From Leuctra nigra (Eukaryota; Arthropoda; Insecta; Plecoptera; Leuctridae): a stretch of DNA of 64,000 bases. Position 1 is the first letter of the stretch, and every line of letters starts with the position of its first letter. The DNA is taken from assembly GCA_934045905.1 (NCBI GenBank), contig OW203769.1, forward strand, positions 32,429,345-32,493,344, written 5' to 3'. Shown in pieces: positions 56,901-64,000 of this stretch. The notes beneath the pieces were generated by a model. It ran no database searches, was not told the origin of the DNA, and worked only from the letters and a program-made list of their open reading frames with translations. The position numbers were made by a program, and so were the translations under genes.

Positions 56901-57769
56901 ATGTTGTATTGAGAAGCCGGTGTTGTTCTTAATTCATATCAAGAATATGCAAACAACGCATCACATGTTTAGAATGTTGCATATTTCGCGGAGTTTCAGT
57001 ATCAGTGACATTCTGAAATTGAGAAACCTTTCAACAAAGATAAATAAGGAATCTTGGACATGAATAACAATGTGAGATTCTCACAAATATAGTTAAGAAT
57101 TCTAAACTATTCATAGCTTCATAGCTGTTTATCACATTATAAAACGCACGACCAATCTATTTTAAATTACCTACAACTCGAAGAAATGCCCAAACCCCGA
57201 CAACCTCCATTACCTCCCCATGACACCCAGGCGCGTACGAAGGGGGGGGGATGGGGGGGGATATCTCCCCCCTCGAGCAGACTGACCCCCCCCCCCCATT
57301 CATCATACAAAATTAAGTTTATAAGCATCCCAGAATCACAGAATTGCTTAAATTCTAAAAAAACACCTTGCGGGGCAAGTTTAGTATCCCAGTATCACTT
57401 TTAAATTGTTTATATTCGAAAAAACGCCCTGCGGGATAACAAATGGAGGGTAGTTTGCTTCAGATCGTGCATTTGAGAGCCCCAGAATCACTTTTAAATA
57501 GTTACATTCTAAAAAAATATCCCTGCAGGGCTAAAACTGGGGGGACCCTCCCCCCTCTCCCGGGTGTCGCAATCCCCTCCATGATGAAATAGTTTCTACG
57601 CGCCTGACGACACCTGCATCTTACCATCCCCATGACAACCTGCATCTTACCGTCCCCATGACAACCTGCATCTTACCATGAGCCAGCAACGGGCGGATCT
57701 CCTCCACACTCTTGGTGACGCATGCGTTGAGCTTGGGGTCGTTGCGCGCGCACACCTTGATGAAGTCCG
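47775..57769 (-). CDS. Gene C: takeout/JHBP-family protein (exons 2-6)
   Basis: Minus-strand join 57769-57677, 56847-56709, 50887-50754, 50035-49886, 47932-47775. It covers about 224 residues lacking only the signal-peptide exon. The most canonical takeout member of the three. It has the Cys pair VCARNDPKLNACV, GIPELNVPTIEPLEL, the ATYKVDGRILLLPIYGDGP strand, NCKGYVDIQG, and the C-terminal FTYDQLYPSGE. All splice sites are GT-AG, with phases (1,1,2,1,1) equal to gene B. It is convergent with gene B, with 7.7 kb between stops. No convincing signal-peptide exon with a phase-1 donor was found on the minus strand up to 64000. Confidence 0.88.
48332..48860. mobile_element. GGTGCTGCAAGCG-family foldback, 529 bp, gene C last intron
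   Basis: Flanked by TTAA (48328-48331, 48861-48864). It is a second complete copy, about as long as the one at 42631 and very similar. Confidence 0.82.
48930..49185. mobile_element. hAT-like fragment with G and C tracts, gene C last intron
   Basis: gggtccggggcgcagagccc, ttttacgcgattttgac and a 23-base C tract at 49131-49153 match the 5410/61501 family. Confidence 0.45.
49284..49792. mobile_element. hAT-type element, 509 bp, gene C last intron
   Basis: Termini CAGGGGCGTAGGAACTAC and ...CTCCTACGCGCCTG with perfect 8-bp duplication GAAATCAA (49276-49283, 49793-49800). It ends 93 bp from exon 5. A second inverted-repeat element is nested inside. Confidence 0.88.
49397..49552. mobile_element. 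Inverted-repeat MITE nested in the 49284 hAT
   Basis: GGCCCGGAATAACCAAAGTT at the left is answered by AACTTTGGTTATACCGGCCC at the right, with arms of about 40 bp. It interrupts the hAT stretch that elsewhere reads gaatttaacaatttaaaagt (21847). Confidence 0.7.
49886..50035 (-). CDS. Gene C exon 5
   Basis: 150 nt, phase 1 to 1, between gtttcag and gtgaat. It encodes NCKGYVDIQGTIAEREGRSY, YHVQRLDVKIHVSKGTMTLG and NLFGGDQVL. It is the orthologous position to the exon amplified in gene A, single-copy here. Confidence 0.9.
50285..50640. repeat. Degenerate triplicate, gene C intron 4
   Basis: Three loose copies of gattctttggtatcaa, aaaaaat-type sequence, then cctgcgg-gg-c-aa about 150 bp apart (near 50310, 50470 and 50615). 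This is likely an internal part of the hAT family. Confidence 0.5.
50754..50887 (-). CDS. Gene C exon 4
   Basis: 134 nt, phase 2 to 1, between gttgcag and gtgagt. It encodes VDLPKNHIEFLLDFPLLHVE, ATYKVDGRILLLPIYGDGPL and AGNF. The Y-x-V-x-G-x-I-L-x-LP-x-x-G-x-GP strand is the most conserved block of the family. Confidence 0.92.
51286..52771. mobile_element. Family X, long reverse copy, gene C intron 3
   Basis: Starts aagcgagcgtagcgagcgtc and ends gctcgctcaccaacgcgtta, accgagcgttttcctag, i.e. inverse to 59117-59745. The middle is AT-rich; no protein was seen. Confidence 0.5.
53042..55268. mobile_element. 2.2-kb TTAA element with GGGTTCCCATACTTCGC termini
   Basis: AGCTGGGTTCCCATACTTCGC-type left end and its inverse on the right, with TTAA at 53038-53041 and 55269-55272. 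Long arms include tttacctttgcaatacggat (53243) against atccgtattgcaaaggtaaa (54957). The 1.7-kb centre has only short open frames (largest 110 codons, 53819-54151), none recognisable. It may be an expanded non-autonomous or decayed element. Confidence 0.72.
53948..54004. repeat. Hairpin inside the 2.2-kb element
   Basis: agcaaggcagtg...ggcttgtt is followed within a few bases by aacaagcc...cactgccttgct, a stem of about 24 bp with a 7-base loop. Confidence 0.75.
55680..55775. repeat. Palindromic gatgtg/cacatc cluster
   Basis: ccaccaggtggc, gatgtgtgatgtg and gcgcacatcacgatgtgatg are interleaved palindromes in gene C intron 3; no assigned role. Confidence 0.45.
56048..56083. repeat. GTGAAT hexamer repeat
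   Basis: Six consecutive gtgaat-type units within gene C intron 3. Confidence 0.8.
56709..56847 (-). CDS. Gene C exon 3: GIPEL exon
   Basis: 139 nt, phase 1 to 2, between cctgcag and gtaagc. It encodes IPELNVPTIEPLELGDFTAL, QGGGIRIRASDTKAFGCSDF and TISNM. It carries an extra Cys (AFGCSD). Confidence 0.9.
57229..57606. mobile_element. hAT-type element, 378 bp, gene C intron 2
   Basis: Termini CAGGCGCGTACGAA and ...TTCTACGCGCCTG. The flanks ATGACACC (57221-57228) and ACGACACC (57607-57614) match at 7 of 8. It lies 70 bp from the exon 2 donor. It carries two ccctgcggg-type marks and G/C tracts. Confidence 0.8.
57607..57680 (-). repeat. Three tandem copies of the gene C exon 2 donor region
   Basis: On the minus strand the donor gtaagatgcagg follows the exon end, then recurs 26 and about 52 bases further on, separated by ttgtcatgggga. 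The spacing of 26 is not a multiple of three, so use of a downstream donor would shift frame. Confidence 0.8.
57677..57769 (-). CDS. Gene C exon 2: N-terminal Cys exon
   Basis: 93 nt between gttgcag and gtaaga (minus strand). It encodes DFIKVCARNDPKLNACVTKS then VEEIRPLLAH. Both family cysteines are present. The donor sequence is repeated three times downstream. Confidence 0.9.
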
Positions 57770-57799
57770 CTGCAACAGAACAAGAAGAGCTGGAAATGA

Positions 57800-58985
57800 A
57801 GGTGCAACCGCAAGCGACTTTGCCGCTTGTTGTAGACACTTTTTGGATACGATTGTAGACGAAATGGGGAACGAAATGAATTGATATTTTTATCATGATT
57901 AGATAAAAGACAAACTTAGGTTATCACTTACTGCTTTTTGCATTGATAATTATGAATAATTAGTTGATCTTTGGTGAAAAATAGCTATTGTCTCTCGCAC
58001 AGTGCCGTATTAAGGTGGCTGGATCGATCGGTTTTCTGAAGTATTGGAGAGCTTTCACTAATTTATTAAGTGTAAAACAATCACGTTTATAAATTCTTTT
58101 AGCACATAATCTTCTTTTATAATATACTGTATAGCTGAAATAGACAACATTTAAATGGTATTTATACGTTATCTTATTATTTAGAGCAGTCTTACTGCTC
58201 CAAAAAAGTTAGTTTTGAATTGGATATTGAAGATTTTCCCGGATTTTTCTATAATTTTAACAATACGGTACAATATGGCAACATCGTACTTTGAACATTT
58301 GAATTTGTGCGGAATCATGATGGCTGAGGTTGCTGAGCTTACACCTAGAGTTTACTTTCATGAAAAGTCAAGGTACCTTTAGTAGGCATTTAGTGCCTTC
58401 TAACTACCTTGAGCACTCCTATGTTGCCAAAAGTATTTTGACTTGATTCGCAATTTGAATTAAATCACCTATAACTTTTTATTTAGCACACGATGGTACT
58501 GGTTTATATTTTTTTAATGAAAGTAATTTGAATAAAGATTCTAATCTTATTGGGTTTTTTGAAAATCTATCGGGCCAATTAAATACAATCTTCATTTGTA
58601 GCAAATTTTTCAAACCTGCCATAAGATAACATGGGGAAACAACTGCTTTCTTATTCGCATATCTCGAAAACTAGACACGGGAAGTATTTTATTTTTTGAA
58701 GTGTTGTTTTGGGGATATTAATGAGTGAGTACAGCAAAATTGAACACTATCTGAAAAAATGGTCGATCGACCCAGCCACCCTAAAACAAAAGTGCCAAGA
58801 AACAATCCTATTATCCTTGAACAGGACACTTGTACAATTTGCGATCAATTGGGTAGAAGTATCCGAAATAGCAGAGTGTTGAACGGATTGGTTGAATAAG
58901 CCTTTATTTAGCAACACGAAGCAAAATTTAAAAAGTGATAAACAATCAGAATGATCATGTGAACAACCTACTAAAGCTACACTCA
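57800..58985. mobile_element. Interrupted GGTGCTGCAAGCG-family copy, gene C intron 1
   Basis: The left part 57800-58010 (gatacgattgtagacgaaat) and the right part 58781-58985 (gatcatgtgaacaacctact, ctcacttatgagacattt) are split by the 58014 MITE. It begins only 30 bp upstream of the exon 2 acceptor. Confidence 0.6.
58014..58780. mobile_element. TTAA MITE, GGTGGCTG family, nested, gene C intron 1
   Basis: GGTGGCTGGATCGATCG at the left answers CGATCGACCCAGCCACC at the right; TTAA is intact on the left and ctaa on the right. It interrupts a copy of the GGTGCTGCAAGCG family at its ccgtat|ttaa position. Confidence 0.75.
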
Positions 58986-59116
58986 CTTATGAGACATTTA
59001 ACATCTCTCAATTTGCTCCAACGTAAAATGCAACAATGTGAGATTAACTATTATTTTTTTAAATCCTCGAGTTGTCCGAAAATCCCATGTTATTATTCCC
59101 ATGTTATTAATTTAAA

Positions 59117-59745
59117 TACTAGGAAAACGCTCAGTGTAACGCGTTGATGAGCGAGCACGGGTACGTTCAAATTCTCGACCCAGAATGCGTACAGAACGCA
59201 CAGAAATAAATACATCCATATTGAATTAAAAAATTATCCACTCAGTCATTATAAATGTACCTATCTACTTTTAATTGAAACGTGAAAATAGCATCTAAAC
59301 ACTGTAGTTCCTAAAGCAAATCAGATCCAGGTGTAAGTGGAAAAACAGTTATTTCGATACTTCATATCTGACAGCTATTAAAAATTTCAATAAGTTCATA
59401 CGTTCGTAACTGATAGGGCTGAAAATTTGTAAAATAAGAGACATTGTTGGTCTTAATGACCATGCAAAATATGAGTTTGATCACATTTATCGAAGACCAT
59501 TTTCATTTTACAACCTATCAGGAGATGTTTATTTTAATTTTAACTAATTAATGGATTTCAAAAAAATTAGGATCTACTAACAGAAAAGGTTGACTCTATA
59601 TGTGTGCAAAATTTCAGCTCGATCGAAGAAAAACTCTGACCTGTATATCGTCAGTAACAGAAAAACACACACACAAAAAAACAAAAAAACAGAGGCCCGT
59701 GCCAAATGAGCCATAAGGAGACGCTCGCTTCGCTCGCTCAATAAC
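59117..59745. mobile_element. Family X, possible full copy
   Basis: Starts taggaaaacgctcagtgtaa, ends in gacgctcgcttcgctcgctc. The same end sequences in reverse bound the region 51286-52771. Confidence 0.55.
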
Positions 59746-60060
59746 AGAAATATACGCATTTGATTCTAGTTGCAAGAAAGGCAATGTTATATTTTCGAGA
59801 CAGCCATTAGTGTTACAACACACACAGATTTCTAGCCCAGTGGCATTGAAACTATTGGCTAGACTTCTGGTTTCTTCTACCAGCTAATTATCCAATCAGT
59901 CATAACCTGTTTGAGATATTTAATAACCAATGGTCAAAACCAAAACCTAACCTTACTTAACCTGAATTGCAGCTACTATATTTAGGACAGACTTGGGTAA
60001 AAGAGTGCGTTGAATTGTACTTTTCATCGTCAAGTCCAATGGCTTCAAAGCCGTGTTTAA

Positions 60061-60530
60061 GGTGCTGCAAGCGTAGGTTATTTGACCGTTTGTTGCAGCC
60101 ACTCTTTTGGAGACGATTGGAGACAAAATGGGTTGATGAAATGATTTGACATTTTAATCATGATTAGATAAAAGACAAACATAGGGTCATCACTTAGTAC
60201 ATTTTTAATTTTTCGCTTCGTTAATTAGTAATAATTAGTTGATATTTGGTGAAAATTGATATATTTTCTTGAATCAATGGGTGCCGTATGAAAATAATTT
60301 TAAAAATGTGCGAAGTGATAACCCTAAGTTTGTCTTTTATCTAATCATGATTAAAATTTGAGTTCAATTGGTTAACGGGTTTAGTCTCCAATCGTATCGG
60401 AAATGTCATAGTTGTGCGCGGTTTTATTGAATAACCGGCGCCTAATTAACAAGGCACGAAGCAAGAATGAAAAGTTCTCCTAATATATAATCAGACTGAT
60501 CATGTGAACATCCTATCAAAGTTACACCCC
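60061..60530. mobile_element. GGTGCTGCAAGCG-family copy
   Basis: Starts at ttaaggtgctgcaagcgtag (TTAA 60057-60060). The right end is truncated after catcctatcaaagttacac. Confidence 0.7.
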
Positions 60531-61492
60531 CCAGCGTTAGTACCAAACTTAAAGATATTTTACCCAATAATCTAAGCTATTTCCTGCCATTCCAGTCCAA
60601 CTCAAATTCATGATTTGACTGATTTCCCAAATACAGTTATATTGGAGTATTCTCTTACACAATGACTAGTGTCACAATTACAAATATGGTTTGATGAAGG
60701 CAGAATTACAAGTTTTTGAGCTCAACACAAGAATAATTGAAATTGACTTACGCCCTTTTACCTCTGATTTACAGATTACCATTTCTAATAGTTTAAATGT
60801 CAATTATATTCGCAATATGTTTTACACTAATTCTTAATTAGATAAAAAAAAAAAAATCACATAAAAGGTTAGAAGGGTACAAAATAAGTTACAATCAGAT
60901 GAAACTGATAAACGAAGTTTTATGTAGAAACTTGTATCTTTTTTCAATTCAAATCGATATTTCAATTATTTCCCGCGGCCGTCCTTCCTGACTGTAGTTT
61001 TTTCGTGGTATTCCCTCAGTCGACAGACAAATGCTGGGAAGGTACCCTACTAATAGGCCACGACCGCCTCCTTCCCACCTTCCATCCTTACCTAATCTTC
61101 AACCATCATCTCCCAATCATCATCATAATCATTCATCCGTCGCCATTAGCTTCGCTGCAGAACAGTGCGACGTTAAGCCCCAGACAAAAAGAGATATTTC
61201 AATTGCGTTTTTCAAGACTTTGTGTTCCCTGTACCCTTCGAAATTGTCCGTCACCGGTAGACCTTAGCCTCGTGACGTCACGACCAACTTGCCGGTGGAA
61301 AAGTGTCTGAAATCCTCCCGCAAGATCCGATGCAGTGTGACTGATGTTGGCCCCCTGGCCGGTGAAAGTGGCGATACCAAGGCAGCACGCATGCGCACGG
61401 CACGGTGACATTGACAGTAGATGACGTCATCCTGATGGACAGGTCCACGGCAGGTTTGTGGGAGGTTTCGGGTTGCTCCGGGTTTGTCACGT
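60531..61492. other. AT-rich then GC-richer unexplained stretch
   Basis: 61005-61490 has open frames on both strands (up to 102 codons) and acgtcacgaccaacttgccg / tgacgtcatcc marks. Part resembles 1100-1200 and 45345, so a decayed retroelement is likely. No JHBP signal-peptide exon was recognised on the minus strand. Confidence 0.35.
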
Positions 61493-61500
61493 ACTCCAGG

Positions 61501-62420
61501 CAGGAACATTTGCAGAGGAGGAAGAACTTGAGCTTTGAGCTTGAACTTGATACTAGTCTGGTACTATTCGACACTAAAAGTTGCAAGACGCCACTTAGCG
61601 GAAAAAATTAACATCTATACCACGAGTACTTGTGCTCATGCGCACAGGGCGCGAGCAGGCAAGTCACTTACATGTCAATCGTATAACGAGTTCAGCAAAA
61701 GTTTTAACTACATCGCGAAATAACAGAAATTGATGCTTACCTCAGTGTCAACAATCAAATACAGTCGGCATATTTAATTACAGCACACATTCATTCAAAT
61801 TCTTGTGAAAACGAGATGTCTATACACCAAAAATCACCATTTGACAGTTGCAATTGCTTTTCTCACGGCCTTCTGAAAACACATTTTTCTTGACGCCTCG
61901 TTCAAACAATTGCAATCTGTCAAACAGTAGTTTTTGGTGAAAAGACAACTCGTTTTCACAAGAATTTGAATGAATGTGTGCTGTAATGAAATATGCCAAT
62001 TGTATTTGATTGTTGACACTGAGGTAAGCATCAATTTCTGTTATTTCGCGATGTATTTATAACTTTTTACTGAACTCGTTACGATTGACATCTAAGTGAC
62101 TTGTATACAGTAAGAGTACGCACGCGCACTGGGACTGTACTCGCGTGAGCGGCCATCTTACTGATATCAGCGCAATCTCTTGGTACTTTTAGTGTCGAAT
62201 ACTTGATACTATAGTACTATACTGGTTGATACTTGATGTGGGTCTGGGGCGCACAGCCCCGGAGATTTTGAATTTCATGCATGAATTTGGTGCATTTCTA
62301 CGCGATTTTAACATTTTTTAGCATCATTTTATCCTAACATTATATTTGTGTAGAACTAGGGAGGGGAATTGAATCAGAGGAGGGGAAGGATTTTCCCCCA
62401 TCCCACTTCCTACGCGCCTG
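61501..62420. mobile_element. hAT-type element with nested foldback
   Basis: Left end CAGGAACATTTGCAGAGG and right end ...CCTACGCGCCTG, with perfect 8-bp duplication ACTCCAGG (61493-61500, 62421-62428). It is the same family as the element at 5410 in the opposite orientation (shared ctgattcaattcccct and ggggctgtgcg-type marks). It is interrupted by the palindrome 61567-62199. Confidence 0.82.
61567..62199. mobile_element. TA-flanked foldback element, about 290-bp arms
   Basis: Begins TTCGACACTAAAAGT and ends ACTTTTAGTGTCGAA, flanked by TA on both sides. The arms continue for nearly 300 bp (for example gaaataacagaaattgatgc against gcatcaatttctgttatttc) around a short loop near 61840-61930. 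It is a Tc1/mariner-type or foldback MITE by its TA target. Confidence 0.8.
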
Positions 62421-62610
62421 ACTCCAGGGCCCGTAGACGGCGCCTGGAAGGCAGGGAATGGAGGGAAATTAAAATTCAGTCACCATAAGAATGATAACCT
62501 TGAAATGTACTGTCAAGTCAGAGTCATTTAGCTCAATTTTGAATACGATTGTGAAATATATTTAGTGATATTTATAATGTTAATAAATTGCTGGATGACA
62601 ATATTCTAAG

Positions 62611-63023
62611 CAAGGGTCGGCAACCTTTTTTGGTGAATTTCCCAAAAATTCATAATCTAGATAATAATGGGAGCCGCAGTAGAGGCAATACTGCGCAAAT
62701 AAAAAATAAAAAATAAAAATTTATTATACCGCAAATAATAAATTGGGTCATAGTATATTTTGATATTTTGACAAAGCCAAAAAACGCAGGGCATTTTGTA
62801 AAAGAATTTCAACAATTTAAAAGTGATTCAGGGGCTCTAAAATGAACCTTCCAATTGAACCTTTCCAATTGAACAATTTAACCTTCAATGAACCTCCCAA
62901 TTGTTGCCCCGCAGGGCGTTTTTTTCGATTTATTTCACATTTTTCGATTCCAGATCTTTATTTTAAATGATGTATAACGAGCCACTCACGAACCACCAAA
63001 GAGCCGCAGGTTGCCGACCCCTG
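62611..63023. mobile_element. hAT-type element, 413 bp
   Basis: Termini CAAGGGTCGGCAACC and ...GGTTGCCGACCCCTG. The flanks share ttctaa imperfectly. It contains the ggggctctaaaatg and gccccgcagggcg marks of the same family as 24048. Confidence 0.75.
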
Positions 63024-63439
63024 TTCTAATATCTACTGGGTCTATTGAAGGGCTTTGCTTTATTATCAATGTCATCATTCTCCCAGTGAATTGAATTCTG
63101 TTCAGGATGGGCTCACAGTTGCCCCTTAATTTCATTTATATTTTGAGCTGCATGGTCCTTACATATAGTTTACATCAATAGGATCGAATTTGGGACACTG
63201 AAATGACGAAGTGTTTGTAATAAAGTGAGGGCCTGCATTGTAAAGTTACATAATAGGGTCCTTATTATTTAACGAAATCGATCTCATTTCGGCCTGAAAT
63301 CATTTTACATCAAAGTTATTCTTATAATAGTATTTTAAATAAATTATGAAAAAAACAATTCGTTAATTTATACCCAAACATTGAAAATTGAAGGCATCGA
63401 TTTGATTCCGTTTATTTTTGGTTGGGCAGGAGGGGAAGC

Positions 63440-63520
63440 GAGAGTTCCAGTCAAGATAGCGGCCTCGGGAATCAAACCCTGGTGGTCACTCGCTGAGCCA
63501 ACTTGCTCCATTGAGATGGG
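63440..63520 (-). mobile_element. Possible tRNA-derived SINE head (minus strand)
   Basis: The minus strand has GTTGGCTCAGCGAGTGACCA (A-box-like) and GGGTTTGATTCCCGAGG (B-box-like). A complete tRNA fold is not evident. Confidence 0.35.
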
Positions 63521-63540
63521 ATTTGACAAGACTGAGAGTG

Positions 63541-63837
63541 AGCTTGACCTTGAATAGTTTTTTAATCTATTTTTATCAATCTTTATAGTTTTTGAACGAT
63601 CCAGCGATTTTTGTGATATTTGTTTAAAAGATAGAACTTTTTTTATCGATCAACTTAAAACTTTGCCTTGTTATTTGGACCAATACTTTAGGAATTGTTG
63701 GAGATTTTTATACAAATCTGTGACGAAATTCAAGAATTATTGGCTTTAGAACATTTTCGATAGAATAATTTCGGTTCGAGGTGTTGCGCGTATCCGTGCT
63801 CGCTCATCAACGCGTTTCACAGAGCGTTTTCCTAGTG
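63541..63837. mobile_element. Family X, truncated reverse copy
   Basis: Ends gtgctcgctcatcaacgcgt then gagcgttttcctag. The upstream tttttatacaaatctgtgac also matches 51610-51630 loosely. Confidence 0.5.
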
Positions 63838-64000
63838 TAATGCACTACCTAACAACATCAAAAATATAACAAAATACACCATTTATAGGCAGGTGAAACT
63901 ATTTCTAATAAATAATTTGCATATTATTCTGTAGAAGAATTTAGGAACTTATATGTTACTTATACCCTTTTTTCAATAATTGTTAGGTACTACAAAATTT

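Overview
The window is a piece of an insect nuclear genome. Its only clearly recognisable genes are three multi-exon members of the takeout / haemolymph juvenile-hormone-binding (JHBP) family. They are secreted carriers of small hydrophobic ligands. Evidence for this is GT-AG introns, identical intron phases in all three genes, signal-peptide and GIPEL-type exons, and very long transposon-filled introns. The order cannot be fixed from sequence alone. The gene family is arthropod, and the intron and repeat style would fit a hemipteran or another repeat-rich insect.

Layout. Gene A (+, exons at 1484-1617, 3283-3432 and 5781-5935) enters from the left edge, so its first three exons lie outside. 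Gene B (+, 23493-40101) is complete: six exons, 229 residues, with a readable core promoter. Gene C (-, 57769 down to 47775) has five exons in view; its signal-peptide exon was not found and is probably beyond 64000 or hidden in intron 1. B and C are convergent. A and B are tandem paralogues whose homology extends into intron ends and 3'UTR.

The striking feature is tandem amplification of gene parts. The fifth exon of gene A is repeated nine times (163 bp period). The last 20 codons plus 3'UTR of gene A are repeated thirteen times (101 bp). The sequence just upstream of the gene B promoter is repeated about eight and a half times (100/105 bp). A 147-bp satellite of about 39 units fills 11706-17450 between A and B. 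Gene B keeps the single-copy state of the two segments amplified in A. Shared variants at multi-unit spacing suggest block duplication by unequal exchange.

Most of the remaining sequence is transposon debris. At least eight hAT-type non-autonomous elements carry 8-bp target duplications (3552, 9801, 24048, 29302, 35397, 49284, 57229, 61501). There are several TTAA-flanked (piggyBac-like) families, TA-flanked foldback elements, one Mutator-like long-TIR element nested in a hAT, and two possible tRNA-derived SINE heads. I saw no intact transposase. Many elements sit within 10-100 bp of exon boundaries of the JHBP genes, and several are nested so that the order of insertion can be read. No rRNA, CRISPR or bacterial-type gene is present.
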